Assembly (NCBI GenBank): GCA_027943335.1
Contig: BSBK01009275.1
Coordinates: 62,001 to 126,000, forward strand
DNA: 64,000 nt
DNA from: Chamaecyparis obtusa
Taxonomy: Eukaryota > Streptophyta > Pinopsida > Cupressales > Cupressaceae
Reading direction: 5' to 3'
Within the stretch, counting starts at the first letter, position 1, and the number at the start of each line of letters is the position of its first letter. The position numbers were made by a program, and so were the translations under genes. Under the pieces are notes generated by a model. It had not been told where the DNA came from and made no database searches. It saw only the letters and a program-made list of their open reading frames with translations. Of the stretch, positions 45,528 to 56,400 are shown piece by piece.

Positions 45528-46734
45528 TGCTTGGCAAAATAATAGTATTAGAAACCTAGAGCAATGGACTACCTATTTCAGGATTGGACACCCCGAATGA
45601 TTCCTAAATGCATTATTTGGTCTCATTTAATTATTGACTAGGGATGTAAACTTGGAATGGCATTTGCAAAGTATATGCTTCAAACCTTCTCTTTCTAAGT
45701 CTATCTAAGGAATTCAAATGCTTATGCTTCAGGAAAACTATACTAAAACTGGTAAGCAAATGTATTCTAATCAAAGGAGGAAATTGCAGTTAGGAACTAC
45801 TCCAACTGACTCTGTTGCAGGAACAGGCTACTAATTTTGATATCAGTAGCTGTAGGAATAGTAGAGTTCTCATACATATAAATGAACAGTAAAATGAACT
45901 CTACACTAACAGAACAATTCACTCATCAAGTGGCCCCCCTTGAATGAGTGAATGAGAAGTACAATCAAGATGAAAGATGCAAACTTGAACTAAACATTCT
46001 ATTCATCCATAAAAAGGTTACACTTGATTGAAACAGTATGCAAGAGTTCTATTAAAAACTAGTTTGTTCGACTAACTCCAAAAGAGTCACAATAGTCAAT
46101 TATTTAAAAGGAAGCTACAACTATCTCCTAAATCTACAATAACTTCATAAATGAGGATTGTTTACAACTCATAAATTTTCACAATAGAAACATTATTGAC
46201 CATGAATAATCCTAGAATATAGTGCACACTAAATCTGTGCATTACATGCAACAAAAAGCATTGACTTGCTTGTAAAGATTCTACAATATGCGGTTGGCTT
46301 TGATGACTCCCGTGCCAGTATGTTGGTCTTTGAATATCCACAGTCAACTCCTATAAAACAATCAATGTGCACACATCCAACCATATACATATATATCCAC
46401 ATCATCAATATTAGGAAAAGGTGTAAGTCTTACTATCACTCTTGGAAATCCTACGGCTATAGGAGGTAACTATCCAAAACATAGCTTAGGCAAGGATACA
46501 TCCATTAACATATATAGCTATTATACTCACCATTCTTGTCCATGAATTTAAGAAGATATTATGTATTTAGAAGTATCCACATTTCCATCTTATGTTCACA
46601 CACATATATAACATATAAATAGAAACCATAAGTTCATATGCTTAAAACCATAAATTCATGTCTATGTGCAATCAATTTGTTCTAGAAAGAGGATAAAAAG
46701 CACTGAGAAAGATGGCTATTTTAGAAGCCCATCA
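45528..46734 (-). repeat. Element H 5' LTR (1207 bp)
   Basis: Matches 35235-36438 along its length with scattered substitutions and a few small indels. Followed by agagg. Confidence 0.94.
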
Positions 46735-48918
46735 AGAGGTATAGCATATATCATAGGAGGAGATGATATTTTGATATACCTGGTACCTCTTTGCTAAAGA
46801 CAAGTAATTTATATTCTATGTGTTCACTTTCTTATCCATTTTCTCTATGATCCATTGCCACATATTTCTCAAATATGGAGAGATAGTGAAAGGGATGCCC
46901 AAGTATCTTAGTTGGTGATTCAGGATGACCTAGGTCAGTTCATACTTTATAAGCCATTATGGGGGAGATTCATGCCTACCTAGGATGATATATTTTGGGA
47001 GGGATGCATTTCTCCTTGATGCTCAGCAGATAAGGTACAACTTTTTTATGAGAATCTCAACATTCTCCTCATCAAATGTTCGAACAAAATAGTACTATCA
47101 TCAAAAAATTGAACATTGGATAGGTCCTCACCATTAGTGAGAATCACTCCCTGCACTATAGGAAAGAGGGACATATATTTTAACTAGTACACTATATCAA
47201 AAAAAATGACAAATTGAGAAGGGGCTAAAGGGACTATCTAGCATATAGATTTTGAAAGAGTGAAGATATCAAAGAAGTAGAAATTAACCTCCACCTTGGC
47301 TAAGAATATTTCATTAAAAAATTCAGCATGTTCTATAATTGAATTTGAAAACCCAGGTAGATCATTAAAATAATAAAATTCCACTCGAGTATATCATAGG
47401 CCTTTTCAAAATCAATTAATGACATACCCACATATGGTTGGAACCTTGGTCCCAATTCATGGATACCCAATGAGTAATAACATTCCCTATAATATACCTT
47501 CCTTTAATAAAGCCTATTTGTGAGGGGTTAATAATAGTAGGAGTATATTGTCCAATATTATAGCAGTCACCTGAGATAAAACTTGTATAAGACATTAAGC
47601 AGCGTGATTGGATGCTAAATTTTGATGAGAGCCTTATCCCCATCTTTGGGGACTAATTTGATAAGCCTGGTGTTAAACTCCTTTCCCATTGATCCAGACA
47701 TGAAAACTTCCTTGTATACCATCTTTAACTCTCCACTAATCCACCCAATATTCTTTTTTAAAAACTTAGCAGGTAGGTCATCTAGTAAAGATGCCTTATC
47801 TTTACCAAGGGTTGAGAGAGGATACTCTATTTCTTGTAGGGTGATTTATTTTTCCAAAACGGAAATATATTCATTGTTAACTTGTTAGGGGATAATGCCT
47901 TGGACCTTCACACTTTCTTCCTCCCTAGAGTCAACATTATCCTCAAAAGTAAATAGACTAGCATAGAAATGTACAAAATCTCTCAAAATATCATGGTAAT
48001 TTAAGATAAGTTTGTCATCCTCTTAAATTTCCTCTATCTTTTCTTTGGCTTCTTTAATTTTCAATAGCTGGAAAAATATTTTCAACCTTTTCCTCCATGA
48101 ATTAACTAGTTAATTTTGGCCCTAACTTTAGCCTCTTGTATTTTTGTGGTTCTCGATCTTTCTAATAAAATTCTTGGCATGGGAGAGAACTCTTACGACG
48201 ACAAGGTTAGCAAGGTCTTTTTGAAGGTAATATTCTACTTCCACAAGCTTTGTGCAGAGGATTCTTTTCCATCTTTTTCTATCTTTGGACATCTTCTCTC
48301 CCACCACTTGGTAGAGATTTTTTGAGCTCTTCATATTTTGCACTCATCTCTCTATGTGTTTCCCACTATTTACAACCATAGATTAAAATGTCTAATAATT
48401 TTGATTGAAGATTGGATGTCCTCATCTTACATAAGGCTAGTATTGAGAATGAAGGCATATTTTTTGAGCCCATAGATATTTCTGGTGCCCTTGATTGATA
48501 ATCCAACCAAAATTTTGTGTTGATTCGACAAATTATACAAGTTGACATTAACTAATGATCCATCGTCATTCAAACTATATTTAAAAATCTCTTAGTTAAA
48601 GTAGAACCTTCCTACCCTTCTATATATACTCTTATTTCCTTATTGAAAGTTTCACCAAGTAGACTATATTCCATTATGGTTATGCTTGCTTCCAGCTAAG
48701 GGGTCTTCCAGTTTGAGTGTATTGGTCATCTTGGCCTAGATGAACTTTTCATCTCTATTTTATTTAAATTTGCAACCCCTATAATTGTGCTACAAGATTT
48801 CCACCATGTTTAAATCACCACCAATAATCCATAGGACCTCCTTAAGTTGGCACATCCATTTCCATTAGTCAATCCTCTCTCTATAGTCATTAGAGATATA
48901 CACTAAGTATATACCTAG
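46735..48918 (-). pseudogene. LINE I: end of endonuclease and reverse transcriptase
   Basis: Minus strand, many frame breaks. From right: IIGGDLNMVE (endonuclease), then RT motifs PTIINPSQIGFIKGRYIIGNVI at 47560-47490 (usually PSQxGFIxGRxIxDNV), GVILTNGEDLSNVQFFDDST (FADDT box as FFDDS, about 47100), RYLGIPFTISPY and LSLAKRYQVYQNIISSYDI at the end. This is a plant L1-type LINE. G interrupts it at 48918/56068 and H at 46735/35234, each with its own TSD. Confidence 0.85.
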
Positions 48919-49973
48919 TGTTGGAAATATTCAGGAATTAACCGAGTTACTGAGAGGGGAGGGGTGAATCAGTAACTCCAAATTTTCTTTCAATTTAACA
49001 TGTAATTTACTTTTATCCTTTGCATACAGAAAGCATGAAACTTAAATGCATTTACAATAATGACACATAGATTTGGTTACCCAGAAACCTTCCAAAAAGA
49101 AAGTAAAACTGGGGTGGGGATGAAACCCACAAAGCTTTAATACTGCAGAATAAAGTTGGCCGGTTAAGGCTTACAATTTGATCACTTCTGATGATCTGCC
49201 CTGTTAGGAGCAATAAGGATTGCTAAATCCACCCTGTTAAAGGATTTACAAAACATACAATGAAGTATGCACTCGGTAAAGAGATTTTACAAAAGACTGT
49301 TAAGTCTACCCGGTTAAAGGATTTAGTACTGATTCACCTATTAGGATGAAACAGTAGATCTCTTGCTTTGCAACTGGATTGCTGATTGAGATTCGCTGAT
49401 GTACTGATCACCTTCTGTGATGAATTTGTCTTTGCTGTTCCTTATACTGCTGAAGCCCTTTGTAATTCGCTTATCTCTGCCTTTCTTTCTTTTTCACATA
49501 TATGCTTCTTACATTTTTTTTTGGATATTTTTACAACATTGTTTATATACAAGTCTTAAACAATTAATTACAATTACAATTACAAAGTCAGCTTGACAAA
49601 TAAACATAAGTGCTACTAAGTCGGCCCAAGTATGGTTACACGGTTCCTGCAAACTAACTCGGTGACTTTCTGATACTCGGCATCCACTGCATTACTCGGC
49701 ATCATCATGCACTCGGTAGAAGTGAAGGCACGGTTCATACTGATCACTCGGTAGGTTTTGAACTTGGTAAATATTGGTGACTCGGTAGACATGATGTTAC
49801 TTGGTTTACACTGTCCTGTTCGGTTTGTACTAACTTGCTCAGTTTGCACTGTCTGCTTGGTTTGCACTGTCTGCTCGGTTTGCACTGTCTGCTCGGTTTG
49901 CACTGTCTGCTCGGTTTGCACCCAGAATGCAAATAAGTGTTGTCACTAGTGGCAATTCTTCTTAATGCCAACA
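48919..49973 (-). repeat. Element G 3' LTR (1055 bp)
   Basis: On the minus strand it follows the purine-rich gccaaagggggagat (49974-49988). Contains the motif (c)c(t/g)gttaaaggattt at about 49228 and 49310, many ctcggt pieces (49660-49925), and five 18-bp tandem units. The LTR frame 49616-49921 reads through the tandem units as a Gln-Thr-Glu-Gln-Thr-Val repeat; probably incidental. Confidence 0.95.
49828..49920. repeat. 18-bp tandem repeat in the G 3' LTR (five units)
   Basis: Units of tgctcggtttgcactgtc, the first with ctcag and the second with cttgg, the last incomplete. The matching place in the 5' LTR (about 55948-56018) has four units. Confidence 0.9.
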
Positions 49974-49988
49974 ATCTCCCCCTTTGGC

Positions 49989-50210
49989 ATTAGTGACAAA
50001 AACACTTATTGGCCAAAACTTATATACATGAATCATGCTGAGTTTTATTTTGATTTTTCAAAATTTTTCTTTGTTATAGAGCTTTATACATTGTCTCCCC
50101 CTTTCAATGTGCTAACTGTTTCTATACAAATCTTCTTCTATACATATATCTCCCTCTATACATATCTCCCCCTTTTTGACGATAATGCCAAAGGTGTATA
50201 TACAAGTTAT
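49989..50210 (-). other. Element G non-coding 3' part
   Basis: Between the ORF2 stop and the 3' LTR. Several purine-rich stretches on the minus strand (aaagggggagat, aagggggagac, aaaagggggagat near 50170, 50103 and 49978) look like repeated polypurine tracts. Confidence 0.6.
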
Positions 50211-53200
50211 TTACAGAGAGAATCCAAAATTTGATAGAAAATCAGAATGTACCTTCATTATTAGTGCCAGGGTTCTGTCCCAACTTTCTTGCAGAATCTT
50301 ACATGTTTGGATTGCAATTTGGACTTCTGCAGAGAGTTCAATCATGTGATCTGCTATAGAGAACTGATTGTCATGAATCAATGTTTTGGAATGTTCAATG
50401 TGCTTATACGTTGTATTCATGATGGGAAGGATCAAGTGTTGGATGTCTAGCAGTGTGGACCGGATCCTTGTGTCTTCTTTCAGTAGATCAGACTGCATGT
50501 TTGATAGGTGTGAGATTTTCATGTGATGAGCAGAGCTTGAACTTGGTTCAAGTTGTAGCTTCTATATGCTAATCTTCATATCCTCATCCATTTTATTCAT
50601 TTTATCCTTAACATCCTTTGTGAACTCGGCAATATTGCACAATCTGGCCAAAAGAGAGGTAGCATTCGAATAGATAGATTCAATGTTTGACAAAATTGAA
50701 GACAATTGTACTTGGTTAATAGCTATGTGTTGAGCAATGTGCTCAAGCACTTTATTGTTGAATCTCTTCTCGGCTCTTTCAACTAACTTTTCTGTCCCAG
50801 ATGAATCCTCATTGTATTTATTAACTGCTTCTGCTAATTGTAGCAAAATATGTTGGGAGGAGTCTACTTTAATACCTAATGCATCAGACAAAATGTCCTT
50901 AGCATCCTTGATGATTTGATATTCCTTGTCTCTCTCCTCTTTAAGCTTCTTTTGTTTTGCTTTCCTTTGGAGGATCTCACCTATATTTTGCATTTGGTCC
51001 GCTGATAGATTTGCAAAATCCAATGTTGGAATCTCTATCTCTTCATCTAAGTCTATATCCTCTACTACATTCTTACCCAAAAATTTTATACTCGGTAGAG
51101 CCTTAGGCTTATCTGTACTTAAAGCCTTGGTAGTAGTGACAGTAGATATAGTAGGGCTAGCTATAGAGACTGGTATACTTTCTACTGGAGAGCTTAAAAT
51201 ATTTACACTTGAAGATTCAAAAACTGGAAAACTTACTGCTGGAAAACTTGATGATGCGGGAGACTGCAACTTGGTAGAAGAAATGATAGTTGCTTCTGTT
51301 GTTGCTATAGATGATTGGACAAATGTTGAAGTTGTCACAACCATGCTTGAAGGTGTCTCCAGGCTGGATGTAGAAACTTTTACTGGAGAGGTAGGAAGGG
51401 ATGCAATGACTTCTGCTGCTATCCTCACAGTATCATCTACCTCAGTGTCTTCTTCTTGTTCATCACTGTCATCTTCAATATCTTTTATTATTACTATTTC
51501 AATACTCGGTTAGTGAAGGTGGTATATGTTCTTCCATGTGACATTTGCAGCCTTCACAACCGATTCAATATTGTTGATCAAAATCAAACAAGTATTGAAC
51601 TTTAATGTCATCTTACTTTCATTTTCTTTTAATGCCTTCTTTACTTCATCATTTTTCAAGCTCAGCATTAACTGTCTCAGGGTTTGATCAAATATGTCTA
51701 TCACAGTTTTCTTTGCATTGCTCCATCTCATTTTTATTGGATTTAATAGAACTGCTGGAACCTGTGGGGCTATTTCTTCAGGAGAGTATTTCCACTGTCC
51801 CATCTTTTCAATAACAGCATCTTCTATTTCCTTCTGTTCTGTTTCTGATCTGGTTTCATATTTAAAAGATTTTATGTTACTTACTCCAGATCCTGATCCG
51901 TCTCTAAAGAGTTTGATCTTTTCTTGAAAGTTTAGAGGAGGCCTTTTGAATACTATGTCTTTATCTGCCTTGTCTGCCTTGCCTTTTGCATTTCTCCTTG
52001 TAAATACAGCAGTGGGAGGCTTAGGTGCCTTAGTGATGAATACCTTTCCTTTTTTCTTTGCAAGTTCTGGTTCCTCTGTTTTCTCATCCTTTTCCTCTTC
52101 TTCTTCATCTTTTTCTTCTTTGTCCTCGGTTATCATTTGCATTTTGGCTATCCTCTTCTTTCCTTTGTTTACTGCCTGTGGAAGCTTTATGCTTAGTTCA
52201 ATTCTTACCTTAGCTTCATCATATGTTCCAAAATATGGAGCTTTGGGATTGACAGGCTGATTAAGAAGAGCTTTAATGATATTCTTGGTTTCATCAATAT
52301 TTACCTCATAAGGAAGAGGTTTTACATATACAGTCCTCGGTTTAGCTGCTTGAATATATACATTATCACAATCCACCATAAAACAAATGTCATCCTTGTA
52401 ATCTTCCACCAACTTCTGTGGAATCTGGAATCTGTCATTCATTTTCTCTTTGAAAGACTCAAAATAATTATCCATGATGCTTTCAAAATTTTCACCCATT
52501 TCTAAGATGTATTCATTTATTTCATAAAGGGCTGGCACATCTTTTTTCCATACAAATTTTCCTTTAGAAGGGAAGAATTTCTGAACATAGAAGAATAAAC
52601 AGACCAATAAGGATCCAAACTTACATGGATTGTTTTTGGAAGTTTGAATGCTTTGCATGTTTTTGTTAAACTGCTTTAACAATAAGTCTGCTAGGTCAAA
52701 TGTTAAGTTATTCTTGACCACTTTGTATGCTAGGTCAATAGCTTCACAGGAGACACCATTCTATCGACTAGAACTGTAAATCTTATGGGCAATGATGTGT
52801 GTACCAAACTTCAGTTCAGCATCGGTAATGCTGCTAACTTTCATGCCTCTACCGTCCCACTCGACTAGGGTTTTCTTATCTAGTTCCATCCGACCTAGGG
52901 TTTTGGTAGTTTTTGCTTTGTTCAACATGGGAAGACCGGTGATTTGATGAATCATCTTCTTTGTGATCTCTATGGGTTGCTCAAGCCAAATCTTGCCATC
53001 ATGTACACGGCTGAGAATGTATCTAACCCATTTATCTCAAAAGTTTCGAGGTAGATGTGCAATGTGAACTAAACCTTTATCTTCCAAATGTTTGTGCTCG
53101 GGTTTCAGAATACCATCCACACACAGTTCTTCACACACAGTATCTAATTCTAGGTTCCCCATTTCATGAATTGAACAGTTGAAATGATTGCAGATATCGT

Positions 53201-53354
53201 TAATAAGTAGTACCTTAGGAGGAATCTGAGATTGAGCTCCATTCAGATCTAGGGCTATTGCAATTGCGGGCACAATCTTGAAATCTGGTGCTTTCCATTC
53301 CCCTTGGACTAAAATATCAAATCCTTTCTTCGCTAAAGTGATGGATGATGCCAT
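50211..53354 (-). pseudogene. Element G ORF2: about 1047-codon unknown protein with four nonsense codons
   Basis: One uninterrupted minus-strand frame from ATG 53354 to 50211, broken only by stops at 53037 (TGA), 52761 (TAG), 51510 (TAA) and 50562 (TAG). Each could be a single C-to-T change (CGA, CAG, CAA, CAG). Parts: N-terminal globular region (WKAPDFKIVPAIAIALDLN, ICNHFNCSIHEMG), IWLEQPIEITKKMIHQITGLP near codon 125, a region with KLVEDYKDDICFMVDCDNV, an acidic/Lys-rich stretch (DEEEEEKDEKTEEPELAKKK), a basic part, a Ser/Thr/Val-rich linker and a C-terminal helical, coiled-coil-like end. No RT, integrase, protease or RNase H motif. Function unknown. Confidence 0.75.
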
Positions 53355-53770
53355 GGTAGCTCACAAAAAATTCCTTTCGCAAAAGTGTTGAATCGCTGGG
53401 TTGCTCTTGAAATTTTTTGCTCTCACAGTGCTAAAGGTTCGCAGTGAAGAATGAGTTTGATTACTTGCTTTTTGTTTACAACTCTGTCATTAATGCTCAG
53501 TACAAATTAGGGTATGACTTCTGACAGACTGTCACCCACTAAGAATTAATTGCTCGGTAAAGACTTTGCAACTCGGTGAACTTGAGAATTCATATTGCTC
53601 CGACCTCGCTCGGTAAAGATGGGTACCGACCTTGCTCAATGAAGACTGATACCGACCTCCCTGTGATCTTACTACATCTTGTATGCTGATTTAGATCTTG
53701 CTTTTAATTCAGTTCTGGAACTGCTTGAGATTGGTCTATGAGAATACAATTCCAGTGCTTTCTTGGAAAT
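53355..53770 (-). other. Element G spacer between ORF1 and ORF2
   Basis: About 0.4 kb with no recognised coding. It has several ctcggta/ctcggtg pieces like those of the LTR (53550-53640, gctcggtaaag, actcggtgaac). It could be a leader or internal promoter for ORF2; not established. Confidence 0.5.
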
Positions 53771-54964
53771 TTAGTTTGAGTCGGTAGAGCCATCCATTCC
53801 ATTACTTGGACTGGATTGCTCGGTAGATTTAGGAATCCATTTTTGTCTCACCTGTTTCCTGACCTTAGTTGCTTCATTCTTCTTTCCATCTTTGACTTCA
53901 CTAGCATTCATGCAGTTTCTGGCTATGTGACCAAGTTTAGTGCATTTGAAGCATCTTACGGTAGTATCTCTTTTCCTTAGATGATGTTTTATGCAATTCA
54001 TGCCAATGTGTCCATATTCTCCACAGTAATGACATCTACACCAGGTGTTGTAGTCCCATCCAAACATTGCTTTCATAATTTGTTCTGCTGGATTAAATGT
54101 CTTGGATCTGCACTCGGATGCCTTGTGACCTTGTTTGTTGCATTTGTGACAATTACCTCTGAATCTTGGTTTTTCCCTGCATTCATTTGCTTTGTGACTA
54201 GGTTGATTGCAGCTGTAACATTTTCCATTGAATTTTGCTTTTTCATTGTTCCAACATTTATTTGAAGTATGTCCTATTTTACCACAGTGATTACAAGTAG
54301 GTTTTTTATTTCTTTGAGTACCTTGCTTAGAAGATTCACCTTCTCCTTTGTATCCAAGTCCTACTTTTCCTTTTTGCCTATGAAGATTTCGCTCATACAG
54401 CTGATTCAAGTCTTCTTGACTTTTCAGCATTCCTTCATTGATTTGTTTTTCAGCGTTTAGGTCATCCACCAATCTTAGATTGATTTCCTTTTCAGATCTT
54501 AGTTCTTCTCTTGTGCTTTCTATTTCTGATCTTAGATTCATAATTTCCTCATTTGTATGAGAGATCTGATCAGTTAGGTTTTCTAGCTGAAGGGTTTTAT
54601 TTTGGACTTCAATGTTCCTTCCATCTAATTCATCTTTCAACTTGTTTCTTTGTTCCAAGATCTCACAGAATCTTGTAGAGTGTAGCTCTTGTTCTCTTTT
54701 TAATTTTCTCACTTCTTCTTGCAGAGACCCATTCTTTTCTAGGAGTTCTTTGACAGCATTGTTTGCTTCATCTGAGTTATTTGAGGGAAAAAGATCTTCA
54801 ATCTTTTCTTCAATGTAATTCTGATCATTCATCTGATTTGCAAGTTCCTTCCTTCTTCTTAGGGATTGGGAAAGATGTTCTTTTGCTTCTTTGAGTTTAG
54901 CTATGGCCATTTCCAGATCTAGCTTTTCATTTTCAATCACCTTGTTCAGTTTGAATACCTCCAT
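53771..54964 (-). CDS. Element G ORF1: coiled-coil protein with five CCHC zinc knuckles
   Basis: Intact 397-codon frame, minus strand, ATG 54964 about 66 bp after the 5' LTR. Residues 1 to ~195 are Glu/Lys/Leu-rich with clear heptads (likely a long coiled coil). Then five knuckles, all perfect CX2CX4HX4C: CNHCGKIGHTSNKC, CYSCNQPSHKANEC, CHKCNKQGHKASEC, CHYCGEYGHIGMNC, CFKCTKLGHIARNC (about residues 224-355), and a basic Ser-rich tail. Typical Copia Gag has one knuckle and a Gag core; that core is not seen. Inferred role: RNA binding and particle or granule assembly for the element RNA. A nucleic-acid-binding host-derived protein is an alternative. Confidence 0.88.
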   Translation of the reverse strand: MEVFKLNKVIENEKLDLEMAIAKLKEAKEHLSQSLRRRKELANQMNDQNYIEEKIEDLFPSNNSDEANNAVKELLEKNGSLQEEVRKLKREQELHSTRFCEILEQRNKLKDELDGRNIEVQNKTLQLENLTDQISHTNEEIMNLRSEIESTREELRSEKEINLRLVDDLNAEKQINEGMLKSQEDLNQLYERNLHRQKGKVGLGYKGEGESSKQGTQRNKKPTCNHCGKIGHTSNKCWNNEKAKFNGKCYSCNQPSHKANECREKPRFRGNCHKCNKQGHKASECRSKTFNPAEQIMKAMFGWDYNTWCRCHYCGEYGHIGMNCIKHHLRKRDTTVRCFKCTKLGHIARNCMNASEVKDGKKNEATKVRKQVRQKWIPKSTEQSSPSNGMDGSTDSN

Positions 54965-55016
54965 TGTCCTGGATCTTTGCTCAAGCTAGTTAAGCTTTAT
55001 CTTGAGAACCAATGCT

Positions 55017-55028
55017 GCTCTGATACCA
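55017..55028 (-). promoter_or_regulatory. Element G primer-binding site
   Basis: The minus strand reads attggtatcagagc immediately inside the 5' LTR, an exact match to the initiator tRNA-Met type site TGGTATCAGAGC. Confidence 0.9.
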
Positions 55029-55030
55029 AT

Positions 55031-56067
55031 TGTTGGAAATATTTAGGAATTAACCGAGTTACTAAGAGGCGAGGGGTGAATCAGTTACTCCAAATTTTCT
55101 TTCAATTTAACATGTAATTTACTTTTATCCTTTGCATACAGAAAGCATGAAACTTAAATGCATTTACAATAATGACACATAGATTTGGTTACCCAGAAAC
55201 CTTCCAAAAAGAAAGTAAAACTGGGGTGGGGATGAAACCCACAAAGCTTTAATACTGCAGAATAAAGTTGGCCGGTTAAGGCTTACAATTTGATCACTTC
55301 TGATGATCTGCCCTGTTAGGAGCAATAAGGATTGCTAAATCCACCCTGTTAAAGGATTTACAAAACATACAATGAAGTATGCACTCGGTAAAGAGATTTT
55401 ACAAAAGACTGTTAAGTCTACCCGGTTAAAGGATTTAGTACTGATTCACCTGTTAGGATGAAATAGTAGATCTCTTGCTTTGCAACTGGATTGCTGATTG
55501 AGATTCGCTGATGTACTGATCACCTTCTGTGATGAATTTGTCTTTGTTGTTCCTTATACTGCTGAAGCCCTTTGTAATTCGCTTATCTCTGCCTTTCGTT
55601 CTTTTTCACATATATGCTTCTTACATTTTTTTTTTGACATTTTTACAAAATTGTTTATATACAAGTCTTAAACAATTAATTACAATTACAATTACAAAGT
55701 CGGCTTGACAAATAAACATAAGTGCTACTAAGTCGGCCCAAGTATGGTTACACGGTTCCTGCAAACTAACTCGGTGACTTTCTGATACTCGGCGTCAACT
55801 GCATTACTTGGCATCGTCATGCACTCGGTAGAAGTGAAGGCACGGTTCATACTGATCACTCGGTAGGTTTTGAACTCGGTAAATACTGGTGACTCGGTAG
55901 ACATGATGTTACTTGGTTTACACTGTCCTGTTCGGTTTGTACTAACTTGCTCGGTTTGCACTGTCTGCTCGGTTTGCACTGTTTGCTCGGTTTGCACTGT
56001 CTGCTCGATTTGTACCCAGAATGCAAATAAGTGTTGTCACTAGTGGCAATTCTACTTAATGCCAACA
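55031..56067 (-). repeat. Element G 5' LTR (1037 bp)
   Basis: Nearly identical to 48919-49973. The 18-bp difference in length equals one tandem unit (four rather than five, 55948-56018). Confidence 0.95.
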
Positions 56068-56400
56068 CCTAGATCAAAGCCTTTATAACTAAGGATAACC
56101 CATACTAGCCTATTAGAAGTCCAGAGTAGCCCCTTTTAGTTATTTAAATCTTTGATACAAGGCTCACCATGATAGTAGACCACCCTTTTCCTATAGGGTG
56201 GGATGTAGTGAATTGAGAAACATCCTTTTAAATACATTTGAGACTAGTTTGTAGGTAGAAGTGGGGAGCTTTGAACTCTTTTAGTAGGACCATGTTTGAA
56301 CCCTTATTGTTTAGAAAGAAAAAAAATCTTAATGATGTATATTGATTTTGAGGATTCCAACCCCCTAACATTCAACAAAACATATTTCAAATCCACTCTA
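56068..56400 (-). pseudogene. LINE I endonuclease, N-terminal part
   Basis: Minus strand. LNVRGLESSK at about 56375 is the usual start of plant LINE APE-type endonucleases (WNVRGLN). Further pieces lead to GFDLG at the G junction, and the domain continues at 48918 with IIGGDLNMVE. Broken by stops. Confidence 0.75.

Larger units (their letters stand above)
35235..46734 (-). mobile_element. Element H: complete Athila-like Gypsy element, TSD AGAGG
   Basis: LTRs 35235-36438 and 45528-46734 (TGCTTGG ... CCCATCA on the plus strand). 35230-35234 and 46735-46739 are both agagg. The minus-strand interior has gag, protease, RT, RNase H and integrase in Gypsy order, then about 2.4 kb of an additional ORF before the 3' LTR. 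The primer site is of the TGGCACC(G/A)TTG type. All ORFs carry stops. It is inserted in LINE I. Confidence 0.95.
48919..56067 (-). mobile_element. Element G: non-autonomous LTR element with two non-pol ORFs, TSD CCTAG
   Basis: LTRs 48919-49973 (1055 bp) and 55031-56067 (1037 bp), TGTTGG ... CCAACA, flanked by cctag at 48914-48918 and 56068-56072. It has a tRNA-Met-type primer site and a purine-rich tract, as in Copia elements, but there is no protease, integrase, RT or RNase H. The 5-kb interior codes a five-knuckle Gag-like protein and a long unknown protein. The LTR pair is very similar, so this is likely the youngest insertion in the window. Confidence 0.95.

Noticed and set aside
49616..49921. 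LTR-coded protein with Gln-Thr-Glu-Gln-Thr-Val repeats in G
   Set aside because: The repeat follows from an 18-bp tandem unit divisible by three; differences between the LTRs include amino-acid changes, so no sign of selection.
50926..51513. 195-codon plus-strand frame
   Set aside because: It is antisense to the well-kept ORF2 frame of G and has no family features.
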